Source: Sulfurovum sp. TSL1
GTDB lineage: Bacteria; Campylobacterota; Campylobacteria; Campylobacterales; Sulfurovaceae
Assembly: GCF_019972135.1 (NCBI RefSeq)
Contig: NZ_BPFI01000001.1
Location: 355,106-419,105, forward strand
Direction: 5' to 3'
Length of the DNA stretch: 64,000 bases
Part shown: positions 1 to 9,266 of the stretch, piece by piece
Numbering within the stretch: position 1 is the first letter of the stretch
Layout: the number at the start of each line of letters is the position of its first letter
The notes under the pieces: generated by a model
Told to the model about the DNA's origin: nothing
Seen by the model: only the letters and a program-made list of their open reading frames with translations
The model's database searches: none
Made by a program: the position numbers and the translations under genes

Positions 1-1189
1 AATACCATACAATAAAGGTCAGAATAGATATAAGCACTACGGTCGGTACAAAATAAAAGGAGACAAGGTCTGCGAGTTTCTGTATAGGTGCTCGTGAACG
101 TTGTGCTTTGGCGACCATATCGATGATCTGTGAGAGCAGGGTATCTGCACCGATCTTTTCTGCCTCCATCACAAGTGTACCGTTGCCATTGATCGTGGCA
201 CCTATTAGTTTCATGCCTGATGCTTTATTGACAGGGATGGGCTCACCCGTTACCATAGACTCATCCACATGGCTCGCTCCTTCCAGTACGATACCGTCCA
301 CAGGTATCTTTTCTCCGGGACGGATACGCAGTTTGTCACCTACTTTAACCTCTTGTGTAGAGACCCTCGTTTCCGATCCGTCAGGATGAATGAGCGTGGC
401 AGTGTTGGGTGCAAGACTGAGAAGCATTTTAATGGCTTCATTGGTTCTTGAACGTGCCCGAAGCTCCAGTACCTGCCCCATCAGCACCAAGGCAGTGATC
501 ACCGCTGCTGCTTCAAAGTAGACATGTACCGTACCCTCCGTTGAGCGCATCTGTGGCGGGAAAATGGTGGGGAAAAGCAAGGCCACTACACTATAGGTCC
601 ATGCGACGGAGACACCGAGCGCGATGAGCGTGAACATATTGGGGTTCCAACTTTTTACAGAGTGCCAAGCCCTGACAAAAAAAGGCCAGCCTCCCCAAAG
701 CACTACAGGGGTCGCCAAAGCAAACTCTATCCAGTATAATGTTTTTGTTGAGAGTTCTTGCGGCAGCAGTGAAGGCATCATATCTGCTACCATCGCCAAG
801 ACAAAAAGAGGAAGCGCCAGGAACGCAGAGAACCAAAAACGCTGTGTCATTGACGTGAGTTCAATGTTCTCTTCTTCTTGGGCAGCCATCACAGGCTCCA
901 GTGACATACCGCATATAGGACAGTTTCCCGGTCCATCCTTGATGATCTCCGGATGCATGGGGCAGGTGTATTGTGTCACACCCGGGCTTATGTCACAGCT
1001 GCCCTCAGGGCAGGTCACTGCATCATCTGTCTCTTTTGGATGAATATAGGTCTCTGGCGAGGCGTCAAACTTGCTTTTGCACTGCTCACTGCAGAAGTAG
1101 TAGGTCTCATGATGATAGGCACTTTGATATTTGGAATCCTCTGAAACATCCATACCACACACCACATCTTTGTGAGTCTCTTTCATCAT
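1..1189 (-). CDS. copA: Copper-translocating P1B-type ATPase, N-terminal part (cut by left edge)
   Basis: Only the N-terminal ~396 residues are in the window; the catalytic DKTGT site lies beyond base 1. Translation of the minus strand from an ATG at 1189 (a second ATG follows at 1186, both behind AAGGA) gives a YHS-type metal site near residues 11-40 (CGMDV and FCSEQC), then a heavy-metal-binding segment with CPMHPEI and CPICGM near residues 75-96. Transmembrane helices follow, and then the actuator domain with [12 protein letters not shown] plus CPMHPEI/CPICGM modules in front of a P1B ATPase are typical of Cu(I)/Ag(I) exporters, so the protein should pump copper from cytoplasm to periplasm using ATP. 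The multicopper oxidase and other envelope metal proteins downstream support that role. Exact metal is inferred, because the TM6 CPC motif is not visible. Confidence 0.9.
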   Translation of the reverse strand, partial: MMKETHKDVVCGMDVSEDSKYQSAYHHETYYFCSEQCKSKFDASPETYIHPKETDDAVTCPEGSCDISPGVTQYTCPMHPEIIKDGPGNCPICGMSLEPVMAAQEEENIELTSMTQRFWFSAFLALPLFVLAMVADMMPSLLPQELSTKTLYWIEFALATPVVLWGGWPFFVRAWHSVKSWNPNMFTLIALGVSVAWTYSVVALLFPTIFPPQMRSTEGTVHVYFEAAAVITALVLMGQVLELRARSRTNEAIKMLLSLAPNTATLIHPDGSETRVSTQEVKVGDKLRIRPGEKIPVDGIVLEGASHVDESMVTGEPIPVNKASGMKLIGATINGNGTLVMEAEKIGADTLLSQIIDMVAKAQRSRAPIQKLADLVSFYFVPTVVLISILTFIVWY

Positions 1190-1352
1190 TTTCCTTTTTG
1201 ATTACTATCTTTACAGTCATTTTGTCTATGCTATCATATAAGTGTGTATTGTACGTGCAGATGTGAGTTGGCTGATTTCAAGGAAATAGGAGAGGGGAAA
1301 GTATCTATTTATCAACGATCGTCCTTTTTATCGTATGTTTTGGTATGCTTTG

Positions 1353-2261
1353 TCAGGACCGAAGATGTTTTTTCTTTGCACCTACAAGCCAGTAAGCAAT
1401 GGCCAGTCCGACTATCACTCCGCCTATAATGAGCAGCTCTTCCCCTTTTTCAGAAGAGAGAGAGTATATCAGTACTTTTCTGATGAGGGCTGCCATAGCC
1501 AGCATGATAAACGCACCTATGGCAAAACCTTTGCCCTGAAGGTGGTTTATCTCTTCATGGATAAGCTCGATCGTTGCCCATAGGACAAGCAGGCTTCCAA
1601 GCACTGTCAAGATACCTTCTTCTATCTTCACATCCGTAAACAGTAAGAGATAAATGTCATATAAAAAAAGGCCTATAGAAAAAAAAGCAACGATGGCCAA
1701 CGCAGCCGCCAAAAAATAATTGATATATGAGTTGAACTCTTTCAGTCCGGTTAAGATCTTTTTTTCGATCTTGGACAAAGAGAGAAATCTTCCCAGTTCT
1801 TCTTCTCTGTAGGAACTTGTTAAAGAGTCAAGGTTCATATCTATGATCTTTTCAACAGCATTGATCACTTTAATGTGTTCTTCTTTATTGTCGTAGTCTT
1901 CTTCGATGTGCTTGAGTACAAAGGTTCTGACAAAGGTAAAAGCAGAATTGACATAATGCGTGGGTAGACCGATCTTCATATGTACTTCACCGATCTTATA
2001 GAGGTATAAAAAGTACGGCAGGTCATACTTACCGCTAAACAGGTTGATAAACCATTCTCTGATCTTTTTTCTATGGTTATCAATGATCTCTTTATTTTTC
2101 AAAAACTGGGCCGTTTTACCGAACCCCCAGATATAATCATAAAATTCATCTATAAAAGTATCTGCAATGGCAGCCATTTTAGGCTGAAGTGCTTTTAAGC
2201 CCTCTTCTTCCTCTGGTGTGAACCGGTAGTGCTCTTTAAGGCTTTTATAATCATTCATCAT
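1353..2261 (-). CDS. Globin-coupled membrane protein: protoglobin-type sensor fused to a PsiE-like domain
   Basis: A 302-residue protein. Residues ~1-165 match the globin-coupled-sensor fold: the segment IGEVHMKIGLP (about 90-100) carries the proximal haem histidine (H94) in its usual setting. Residues ~178-300 hold about four hydrophobic helices resembling the phosphate-starvation-inducible PsiE family. The start is placed at the ATG at 2261 (a second ATG is at 2258) because GAAAGGG sits just upstream. The longer reading frame to 2417 would add 52 unsupported residues. Globin sensors usually drive GGDEF or methyl-accepting output domains; here the output is a membrane domain of unknown biochemical role. 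It could sense O2, NO or CO at the membrane. The gene stands alone, with 264 bp separating it from the gene upstream on the same strand. Domain assignment is by eye. Confidence 0.75.
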   Translation of the reverse strand: MMNDYKSLKEHYRFTPEEEEGLKALQPKMAAIADTFIDEFYDYIWGFGKTAQFLKNKEIIDNHRKKIREWFINLFSGKYDLPYFLYLYKIGEVHMKIGLPTHYVNSAFTFVRTFVLKHIEEDYDNKEEHIKVINAVEKIIDMNLDSLTSSYREEELGRFLSLSKIEKKILTGLKEFNSYINYFLAAALAIVAFFSIGLFLYDIYLLLFTDVKIEEGILTVLGSLLVLWATIELIHEEINHLQGKGFAIGAFIMLAMAALIRKVLIYSLSSEKGEELLIIGGVIVGLAIAYWLVGAKKKHLRS

Positions 2262-2525
2262 GAAGACCCTTTCTGGTGCAAATATAGAACGGCTGAAGGA
2301 GCAAAGTCTCCTCTGTTGCACTAGTAATAGTAGGTAGAGTATATCAAAAATGTCTTTGAATAATAAATATTTTAAATTATATGACTTTATAAGTAAAAGT
2401 GAACAAAGAAAAATCAACCCGTCCCATTTAATTCCAATATGTAAATCCTTTTAAATTAATTTACTTGACTACTGTATCAAATAAATCTACTTTTTAGAAT
2501 TTACACAGTTAGATTTACACTCCCT

Positions 2526-3413
2526 CTATTTGATCTTATAGCGACTTCTGTCATTTGCAAAGGTGACTTTACCTTTATAATTTTTGTGTATTTCTTTTTT
2601 TGTCTCTTCTTCTTTCCCCAAAGTTCTAAGCATTCTGTGTGAGATAACGACAGATCCTGCTTTCGCTTTTCTTACTATCTCACCAATAATAAGAGGTGTC
2701 ATATGTAGTTGTGCGGCTACTCCTTTTGCATTTTTAGGTACAGCATTGTGCATGACTAAGATATTTGTTTTAAAACCGAGTTTTTCAAGTGTGTGGTAGT
2801 CCCCATTCATATCGCCAGAGAATGTGATAGACTTTTTACCTATATCTACTCTATATGCGATAGCAGGTATAGGACCATGATGTACACTAACTGCAGTAAT
2901 TTTTATGTCACCTTGTTTATAGACCACTGATTCTTTTTTACTTTTTTTAATGTTATGTGCTTTGAGTTGTAGTCTCGCAGAACCATCTAAGTGGTCTTCG
3001 AGATATTGCCATGCACCTTTATCATTTTCAAAGAGCCTTTTTACAAATATTTTAGTGTTAGGCATAAATTTATTTTTATCAGGTCCAAAGAGTTGTAAAT
3101 TTCCTGAGGCTCCTGTAAAAAAAGATGATTTTAACAGGGCAGGAAGATCTGCTGTGTGATCTACATGTAGATGTGTGAGCAAGATGAGATCCAAGTCTTG
3201 AATGCGGGCACCTGCTTCTTCAAAACGTAAAGAGGCGCCTCCACCAAAATCTATGAGTATTTTACTTTTACCGTCTATCCATATGACGTAAGAGGAAGAG
3301 GCACGCTTGTCTCCGCTTTCTGGGCCACCAGATCCAAGTACTTGTAGGGTAACTGAGGATTGTGCTAAAAGTAGTAGAGGGCTAAGTAAAAGAATTAAAA
3401 AGAGTTTTTTCAA
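2526..3413 (-). CDS. Exported metallo-beta-lactamase-fold hydrolase
   Basis: A 295-residue protein starting at a TTG (3413) with AGGAAAA seven bases upstream. A start at 3473 would put an unlikely 20 residues before the signal peptide. The N-terminus is a short basic stretch followed by a hydrophobic core ending LLLLAQS, a Sec signal. The MBL zinc motif HLHVDH is at residues 81-86, followed downstream by a GPIPAIAYR segment, FSGDMNGDY and a late histidine in VVISHRML. The family resembles periplasmic arylsulfatase/RNase Z-like hydrolases. Substrate is unknown. It has no obvious operon partner. The fold is sure; the activity is not. Confidence 0.8.
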   Translation of the reverse strand: MKKLFLILLLSPLLLLAQSSVTLQVLGSGGPESGDKRASSSYVIWIDGKSKILIDFGGGASLRFEEAGARIQDLDLILLTHLHVDHTADLPALLKSSFFTGASGNLQLFGPDKNKFMPNTKIFVKRLFENDKGAWQYLEDHLDGSARLQLKAHNIKKSKKESVVYKQGDIKITAVSVHHGPIPAIAYRVDIGKKSITFSGDMNGDYHTLEKLGFKTNILVMHNAVPKNAKGVAAQLHMTPLIIGEIVRKAKAGSVVISHRMLRTLGKEEETKKEIHKNYKGKVTFANDRSRYKIK

Positions 3414-3735
3414 GTTGTTTTCCTGTTTTAATATGATTGCATAGAAGCTACATAGAAAAGAGTATATACTCAATATGTGTAAAATTTGTGTACCTTGAAG
3501 GAGTAAGATGATGAAGAATATGTTTTTCTCGTTCTGCCTCTCCGTAGGTGGAATGCATAGGCAAATCTAATATAATCCGGTCTCGTTCCCAACGTCCTTC
3601 TCGTCGTATACTAAAAATGTGCAGAAATTTACATACTTTTAGAATGAATCATACATTTTAGGTATACTGATAAAATGAAAAATTATTATCTTCCCCTAAC
3701 AAATAGTTAGGTGAATAATTTGCAGGAGGAACACT
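3414..3735. other. Intergenic region with a possible 20-residue ORF and repeat-like sequence
   Basis: These 322 bases separate the divergent metallo-hydrolase and ferritin-like genes. A strong GAAGGAG precedes ATGATG at 3508, opening a 20-codon frame ending at 3570 (starts MMKNMF, ends HRQI). From about 3528 to 3590 the minus strand contains CGTTGGGAACGAG-type sequence, which resembles dispersed intergenic repeats seen in many proteobacteria. A TATACT box near 3662 may serve the ferritin-like gene. The short ORF may be a remnant and is not called as a gene. Confidence 0.35.
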
Positions 3736-4164
3736 ATGTCAGAAACCATAAAAAATGTGCTTATAGAAGCGATCAATGATGAATACAAGGCACTTGCAAC
3801 CTATCAACATGTGATCAATAAATTCGGCGAGATACGTCCATTTATTAATATCATTGAGGCAGAGGGTCGGCATATTCAGGCCCTGCTGCCTTTGTTCGAT
3901 AAATATGGCATCGAAGTTCCGGAAGATGATTGGGCTTCACGTACTGAAGCACCTCGCACCATTCAGGAAGCCTGTCAGGTGGGAGTAGAAGCGGAAATTG
4001 AAAATGGCGAAATGTATGACAGACTGCTTTCGTTAACAGTAGATCACCCAGATATTTATGATGTGCTCAAGCAATTACAAAGAGCATCCGTTGAAAACCA
4101 TCTTCCTGCGTTCCAGCGGTGTGTCGAAAGAGGAGGAGGTCAAGGTCAGGGCCGAGGACGTTAA
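3736..4164 (+). CDS. Ferritin-like DUF2202-type protein
   Basis: A 142-residue cytoplasmic protein with a strong GGAGG site ahead of the ATG. It is an all-helical protein with the carboxylate/histidine pattern of the ferritin-like superfamily: EAINDEYKALATYQHV near the start, EAEGRHIQAL around residue 42, EAEIENGEMYD around 90 and ASVENHLPAF around 117. This matches the DUF2202 family, usually annotated as ferritin-like diiron proteins of unknown reaction. The tail is Gly/Arg/Gln-rich (GGGQGQGRGR). It lies between envelope redox genes and converges with the multicopper oxidase gene 22 bp away. A role in iron or peroxide handling is inference. Confidence 0.8.
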   Translation: MSETIKNVLIEAINDEYKALATYQHVINKFGEIRPFINIIEAEGRHIQALLPLFDKYGIEVPEDDWASRTEAPRTIQEACQVGVEAEIENGEMYDRLLSLTVDHPDIYDVLKQLQRASVENHLPAFQRCVERGGGQGQGRGR

Positions 4165-4186
4165 GACCGTCATCGATCATTGGGTG

Positions 4187-6271
4187 CTAGAAAAACCACC
4201 GTATCCCCGCACCCCATTTTGTATCATTGTGATAACGTGCACTTATACTGAATTGTTTATTGATACGGTAATCCAAAGTGGCCGACCATTCACTTTTGAG
4301 TTCTGTATCATACTTATATTCTAGTTCCAAGCCTGTGTTGTTGGTCAACATGATCTCTTTAATGAACCATATCCGCGCATCTCCCTTGCTGTCCACCCAT
4401 AACATTGTATCGATTAGACCGGGAAGCAGGTAATTATATCCGATGATCGCACGTGTCTTATCGTTTTCTCTGTCGGCAATGCTTACACCAGCGAACCAGG
4501 AACTGAAGCGGTCTATATACCTGTTATAAACGAAATAGGTATCATACTCTTTGTCATAATCACTCTCCCAGTAAGCGATCAAACTGTTCTTTCCGCTTGC
4601 ACCTGCAAGTAATCCTTCATTCATACTGTCAAGTGCCAGCATATTACCCCAGAAGTACCACTTGTCAAACTCTTCGAGGAACCTGTCGTAACTGGCTTGT
4701 TCTTCTTCATTTTTCGGTGTATCATAGCTGACGACACGTGTCATGCCTGACATCATATGGTAGAGAAAGTGGCAGTGGAAAAGCCAGTCTTTCTCATAAT
4801 CGGCTGCAAACTCTATAACACTCTTTCCCAAAGGCGGTATGTCTACGGTATGTTTCAGCGGTGAACGACTGCCATGTTCGTTGACTACACGAAAAAAATG
4901 CCCATGCAAATGCAGAGGGTGGTGCATCATGGTCTTGTTATCGAAAATAAAACGTACATTCTCACCTTTTTTGATAGATATTTTGTCTTCTTCGCTCAGT
5001 ATTTTGCCGTTAAAGCTCCAGATATACCTGCGCATATCACCATTGAGTGTAAGATGCACTTCTCTCCATGGCCGTTTTGTATCCAGTGTGGTATCTTCCA
5101 GTGCTTCGAGTTTTGCATAAGGGGTAAGCGGTCTTTGATCTGATGACATATCCATTTTATTCATATTCATGGAAGCACCGCACTTCATACCAGCTGTCGA
5201 CTTCCCACCGCTGCATTTCATTGTTTTGCTACCACCGATCGCTTTACCAATGGATGACATCGAAGAGGCGCATTTCATCGCATAATAATTTGGCTTGGGT
5301 ACCCCTTTGACCGATACCTTTTCTCCTTTGCCTATATAGATAGAAGCTTTTCCTGAACCATCCTGTGCTGTGGCTCTCAGTTCAAAAGCACCGTCTTCTG
5401 GTACAGTGAGAATAGCGTCATACGTCTCTGCGACAGAGATAAGAAGTTTATCTTGATCAAAAGGTTTAACATCTACACCATCAGCAGAGATAATGCGCAA
5501 CGGTCCATCTGCATATTGCATATAAAAATAGGTGGAGGCAGAACCATTGATGATCCGTAACCGTATCTTCTCTCCGGCTTTTGCCTTGTAAGTACTGCTC
5601 TGTTTCCCATTGATAAGGAAAGCATCGTAGTAGACATCAGATATATCCATACCGGGCATTTGGTTTTTCCATTGGGTAAGCATATTACCCACAGCATCAT
5701 TTTGAATGAATCCCCAGAGTGATTGTACAGAACCTTTTTTGATGGCATAGTATTCACTGCCGCGTTTGAGTGTTCTCATGACCTCTTCGGGATCCTCATC
5801 GGTCCAGTCCGAGAGAAGGAGAACCAGTTCTTTATCTACTTTATACCGTTTCTTTTTCGGTTGGATCATGATAGAGCCATAGATTCCTCTTTGTTCATGA
5901 AGCCCTGTATGGGAATGATACCAGTATGTTCCGGACTGTATCAGAGGAAAACGGAATGTAAGCGAGCCGTGTGCTTTTATAGGGGGAGTTGTAAGGTAGG
6001 GAACACCATCCTGATCATTACGTCCAGGAAACAGAATACCATGCCAATGGATGGAAGTGTCAACATCCATCTTGTTTGTCACTTTAATGTTAACCCAGTC
6101 TCCTTCTTCCGCTTTAATGGTTGGACCGGGAATGCCTCCATTGATGGTCATGGCTTCTACATCTTTTCCCGTAAAGTTAACAGTTTTATACTCTATTACA
6201 AGATCGTAGTATACATCTTTGGCTGAAAGTAGAGTACTCAGTAGAGTGAATAATAGCAGTAATTGCTTCAT
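4187..6271 (-). CDS. Periplasmic multicopper oxidase (CopA/CueO type) with CopB-like C-terminal extension
   Basis: A 694-residue protein with a signal peptide (MKQLLLLFTLLSTLLSA). All four copper motifs are visible: HWHG at 75-78, WYHSH at 117-121, HPLHLHGHFF near 450 and HCHFLYHMM at 499-507. A Met/Cys-rich insert (repeated MKC and MNMNKMDM units, about 335-380) resembles methionine-rich Cu(I)-binding inserts of CueO/CopA oxidases. After the last copper motif, about 150 residues (545-694) continue as alternating aromatic strands ending in GIRWFF. This resembles part of the outer-membrane protein CopB. Standard oxidases of this class end soon after the last motif, so this looks like a CopA-CopB fusion. 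Likely role: oxidation of Cu(I) in the periplasm. The start has no close strong Shine-Dalgarno. Confidence 0.88.
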   Translation of the reverse strand: MKQLLLLFTLLSTLLSAKDVYYDLVIEYKTVNFTGKDVEAMTINGGIPGPTIKAEEGDWVNIKVTNKMDVDTSIHWHGILFPGRNDQDGVPYLTTPPIKAHGSLTFRFPLIQSGTYWYHSHTGLHEQRGIYGSIMIQPKKKRYKVDKELVLLLSDWTDEDPEEVMRTLKRGSEYYAIKKGSVQSLWGFIQNDAVGNMLTQWKNQMPGMDISDVYYDAFLINGKQSSTYKAKAGEKIRLRIINGSASTYFYMQYADGPLRIISADGVDVKPFDQDKLLISVAETYDAILTVPEDGAFELRATAQDGSGKASIYIGKGEKVSVKGVPKPNYYAMKCASSMSSIGKAIGGSKTMKCSGGKSTAGMKCGASMNMNKMDMSSDQRPLTPYAKLEALEDTTLDTKRPWREVHLTLNGDMRRYIWSFNGKILSEEDKISIKKGENVRFIFDNKTMMHHPLHLHGHFFRVVNEHGSRSPLKHTVDIPPLGKSVIEFAADYEKDWLFHCHFLYHMMSGMTRVVSYDTPKNEEEQASYDRFLEEFDKWYFWGNMLALDSMNEGLLAGASGKNSLIAYWESDYDKEYDTYFVYNRYIDRFSSWFAGVSIADRENDKTRAIIGYNYLLPGLIDTMLWVDSKGDARIWFIKEIMLTNNTGLELEYKYDTELKSEWSATLDYRINKQFSISARYHNDTKWGAGIRWFF

Positions 6272-6364
6272 AACATCCCCTTCTAACGTTCATGAAACAG
6301 GATAATACAAAAGTGTGTAGTGCCTGTGTAACTTAAAACAAAGTCTCATGAATCGTTTTTCTTA

Positions 6365-6395
6365 TAGAAGTGCGCATCATCTATGCACACTTCTA
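6365..6395. terminator. Strong hairpin between cytochrome and oxidase genes
   Basis: Bases 6365-6377 and 6383-6395 form a 13-position stem with one C/A mismatch around a CATCT loop. It lies four bases past the stop of the mono-heme cytochrome gene. The T-run follows it on the plus strand, not the minus strand, so it may be an attenuator or an mRNA-stabilising 3' hairpin and not a classic terminator for the minus-strand genes. Confidence 0.5.
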
Positions 6396-6398
6396 TTT

Positions 6399-6683
6399 TT
6401 ACTTTGTATCTTTTGTCTTTTTAGAAGCTAAAATAAAAGCCAAAATGTCTCTTGCCTCTTGTCCTGTAAGTCCGGCACGAACACGCATATGCTTCATAGA
6501 AATCGGCCACTTACTTTTACTAAGACTTGATGGGGTACGTAAATTGTGACAACGCATACAAGTATCAGCCCAAAGTTGTGCACCATTTTCAATATTACTG
6601 GTATTTTCATTTGCTACAGAAGCTGTGCCCATTGCAGCAAGTAATAGCATCGTTATTGTTGTTATTTTTAATATATTTTTCAT
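6399..6683 (-). CDS. Small periplasmic mono-heme c-type cytochrome
   Basis: A 94-residue protein with an N-terminal signal (hydrophobic TTITMLLLAAMG, cleavage near ASVANE) and a single heme-binding CMRCH around residues 42-46. A later methionine (for example in ISMKHMR) could be the distal ligand. Mature size is about 70 residues, typical for class I soluble electron carriers. The gene starts only nine bases after the porin gene ends, so the two are probably co-transcribed. A place as electron acceptor for the neighbouring multicopper oxidase is inference. Confidence 0.85.
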   Translation of the reverse strand: MKNILKITTITMLLLAAMGTASVANENTSNIENGAQLWADTCMRCHNLRTPSSLSKSKWPISMKHMRVRAGLTGQEARDILAFILASKKTKDTK

Positions 6684-6692
6684 CTTGTTCTC

Positions 6693-7835
6693 CTAAAAAC
6701 CAATTGCAAACTGTACAAGGAAACGATCGTTATTTGCATGTGAATCAATTGCTGTATCATCTTCATCTTCATTGAACTCATATGCAACTTTGGCAAGAAG
6801 AGTGTTCGTAAAAAGATAGTTCAATCCAAATGCCCACTGGTTGCGATCGGCCTCAGGATTATGATACTCACTGTAACGAACGACGGGTTCAAGTTTCACC
6901 GATGAAAATTGATAGGCTGCCTGGGCATACCATGCCTTCCATGTGCCACCCTCTAATGTACTCAAAGCATTCTCACCAATTTTTTGTTGTATATACTCAG
7001 CTTTTAAATTGAGCGCATCAATGTTATACATTAGATCTGCCCCAAATACATCGTAATCACGGGCAACAGTTTCTTCTGAGGGGAGTTCCTCTTCAACTTC
7101 TCCAGTTGCCAAAGAAACGCCAATTTCCATATTTCCCAAAGGATTAACAGCATAACGTCCACCAATGGTCATACTTGCATCACTCACGTCTGTTTTAGCC
7201 TCTGTATCAATGATCACATCACCATCATCTGCTACACCAAAGGTCGGTGCATTTGCCACAAAGATAGCATAATTACTTCGCATCTCTCCTATCTTTGGCA
7301 AACCACCCCGAAGTGCTATACCGATATTAGAAGAGAGTGCTGCCCCGTCATGTCCAAAGCCGACCGGTGCACTTGGAAGTTTATTGATCCAGGAAGGATG
7401 TTGGTTTTGTACAAACTGTCCTATAGGTGATAGGAACTTACCTACTTGTAACCCCATATAATCATTGATAAAGAATGTACCTGCAGCATATTCAAGGTTC
7501 GTTTCGGTTTCACCTTCATCATTGATCTCAAGCTCTACTTCAGCTTCGAACAAAAAGATATCACCATATGTGTAGAGTAATAAAGGAGAAAACTTAACCT
7601 CAGAGAAGGAACCATCGTCATCTTCTTCATTTACAAAGTCAAAAGATGCATAGCCTGCCAATTGGAATGCAGACATTGAATGATCTTCAAAGCTATTTTG
7701 CATTTGTTTATCTCTTAGTTGCAAGGCGTCTACATCCTCACGCAGCTGTTTTATATCAACATCTTGTGTTTCTGCCACTAATAGTGTTGATGTCATCATC
7801 GTACTTAGTACAACGCCAATCATTAACTTTTTCAT
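6693..7835 (-). CDS. Outer-membrane porin, OprO/P or FmdC-like
   Basis: A 380-residue protein with a signal peptide ending near TLLVAE. A short coiled-coil (DVDIKQLREDVDALQLRDKQ) follows, then an aromatic-rich beta pattern from residue ~60 to the C-terminal phenylalanine (QFAIGF), a classic outer-membrane end. The strong Asp/Glu content and loops such as EEDDDGSFSE suggest a charged channel. It resembles short trimeric phosphate or amide porins of Campylobacterota; the substrate cannot be told from sequence. It is followed closely by the mono-heme cytochrome, and the amino-acid permease gene lies upstream on the same strand. Confidence 0.82.
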   Translation of the reverse strand: MKKLMIGVVLSTMMTSTLLVAETQDVDIKQLREDVDALQLRDKQMQNSFEDHSMSAFQLAGYASFDFVNEEDDDGSFSEVKFSPLLLYTYGDIFLFEAEVELEINDEGETETNLEYAAGTFFINDYMGLQVGKFLSPIGQFVQNQHPSWINKLPSAPVGFGHDGAALSSNIGIALRGGLPKIGEMRSNYAIFVANAPTFGVADDGDVIIDTEAKTDVSDASMTIGGRYAVNPLGNMEIGVSLATGEVEEELPSEETVARDYDVFGADLMYNIDALNLKAEYIQQKIGENALSTLEGGTWKAWYAQAAYQFSSVKLEPVVRYSEYHNPEADRNQWAFGLNYLFTNTLLAKVAYEFNEDEDDTAIDSHANNDRFLVQFAIGF

Positions 7836-7915
7836 ACAATACTCCTTGATGTATAAGATTTAATTATAAAAATTTTATGTGCAGTATGTGTGTAGTTGTT
7901 AGATTGATAAGAACG

Positions 7916-9241
7916 TTAAAGTTCTTCAGTTCTATACTTTTTTAAAAATATACTTTCGCCTATAAGTATGAACAAGATCCCTATCAATGCAGCATAAATT
8001 ATCATGATGTCCGTGGATGCTTTTATCATAAGAAATGCACCAAGTACTATGACATCAAATATGATCGCAGATATCAGAATAAATGCATTAGCATGGATCT
8101 CTTTACGTAAATACCTGAAAACACCCCAGTGAACAGCAATATCCATAATGATATAAAAAATAGCCCCCAGTGATGCGATCCGACTCAAGTCAAAAAATAT
8201 CGTCAGACATATAGCAATGACAACAGTATAGACCAATGTATGCTTTTGGATGTCCCCAGGCATACCAAAATGACTATGTGGTACAAGCTTCATTTCAGTC
8301 AACATAGCAAGCATACGCGATACTGCATACACACTTGCGATCAAACCTGATATAGTAGCTACAATCGCTATGGCTACAGTAAACCATAAACCATAATTAC
8401 CAAATGCAGGTCGTGCTGCCTGAGCCAGTGCATAATCTTTTGCATGGATGATTTCCGGCAACGTTAGATTTGCTGCCACAGCCATAGCGACTAAAAAATA
8501 GATCACTACGCATATCACAATAGAAATGATAATGGCACGTCCGACATTCTTATGTGGGTTTACAATTTCTGAACCGCTATTGGTAATCGTGGTAAACCCC
8601 TTATATGCCAGAATAGCCAGGGCCATTGATGCTATGAACCCAGTAAGAGATGTATCTGTCATATTTACAGAAGTGTTTTCAAATGAAAAACCGGCAACCC
8701 ATAAACCACCGAGTGAAAATACAATGATACCGCCAATTTTTATAAGAGCCATCAGTAAGGAAAAGAGTCCGATTATTCGATTTCCGGAAATGTTAAGCAG
8801 GAAGGCAAAAATCAATAGACCAACACCTAATGCCGGAACTATCCAGCTATTAGGATCAATATCAAATAACTGAGTGGTGTAGGTACCAAAAGTACGTGCG
8901 ACAAGGCTTTCGTTGATGACCATGGAAAAGTACATCAAAAGTGCACCTACAGCTGTCTTAATACCTTTTCCGTAGGCTTTTTCCAAGAACATCGCAATAC
9001 CACCGGCAGACGGATAGGCATTGGACATTTTTACATAGGAATAAGCACTGAATGCAGTGACTACAGCAGCCACAAGAAATACAAGAGGAAACAGTGAACC
9101 TGCAAGCTCGGCAATTTGCCCAGTAAGGGCCAAAATACCTGCACCTATCATCACGCCTGTACCCATTGATACAGCCCCGACAAGTGTCATACTGCTTTCT
9201 TTATATTTGGTAGATCTATCGTGTTTTGAATGATCTTTCAT
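7916..9241 (-). CDS. APC-superfamily amino-acid permease
   Basis: A 441-residue integral membrane protein with about 12 hydrophobic helices. The N-terminal signature GTGVMIGAGILALTG (about 28-42) is the unwound TM1 segment of APC transporters, and SAYSYVKMSNAYPSAGG follows in TM2. The N-terminal tail is charged and cytosolic (MKDHSKHDRSTKYKES). The family exchanges or imports amino acids and related amines across the inner membrane. Substrate is unknown. The Met-rich protein gene lies 25 bases upstream on the same strand, so they may share a transcript. Confidence 0.88.
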   Translation of the reverse strand: MKDHSKHDRSTKYKESSMTLVGAVSMGTGVMIGAGILALTGQIAELAGSLFPLVFLVAAVVTAFSAYSYVKMSNAYPSAGGIAMFLEKAYGKGIKTAVGALLMYFSMVINESLVARTFGTYTTQLFDIDPNSWIVPALGVGLLIFAFLLNISGNRIIGLFSLLMALIKIGGIIVFSLGGLWVAGFSFENTSVNMTDTSLTGFIASMALAILAYKGFTTITNSGSEIVNPHKNVGRAIIISIVICVVIYFLVAMAVAANLTLPEIIHAKDYALAQAARPAFGNYGLWFTVAIAIVATISGLIASVYAVSRMLAMLTEMKLVPHSHFGMPGDIQKHTLVYTVVIAICLTIFFDLSRIASLGAIFYIIMDIAVHWGVFRYLRKEIHANAFILISAIIFDVIVLGAFLMIKASTDIMIIYAALIGILFILIGESIFLKKYRTEEL

Positions 9242-9266
9242 ACTACTCTCTGTTTAATTATTGAAT

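Noticed and set aside
5473-6226. Plus- and minus-strand ORFs inside the multicopper oxidase gene
   Set aside because: These are shadows of the oxidase, whose own motifs explain the sequence.
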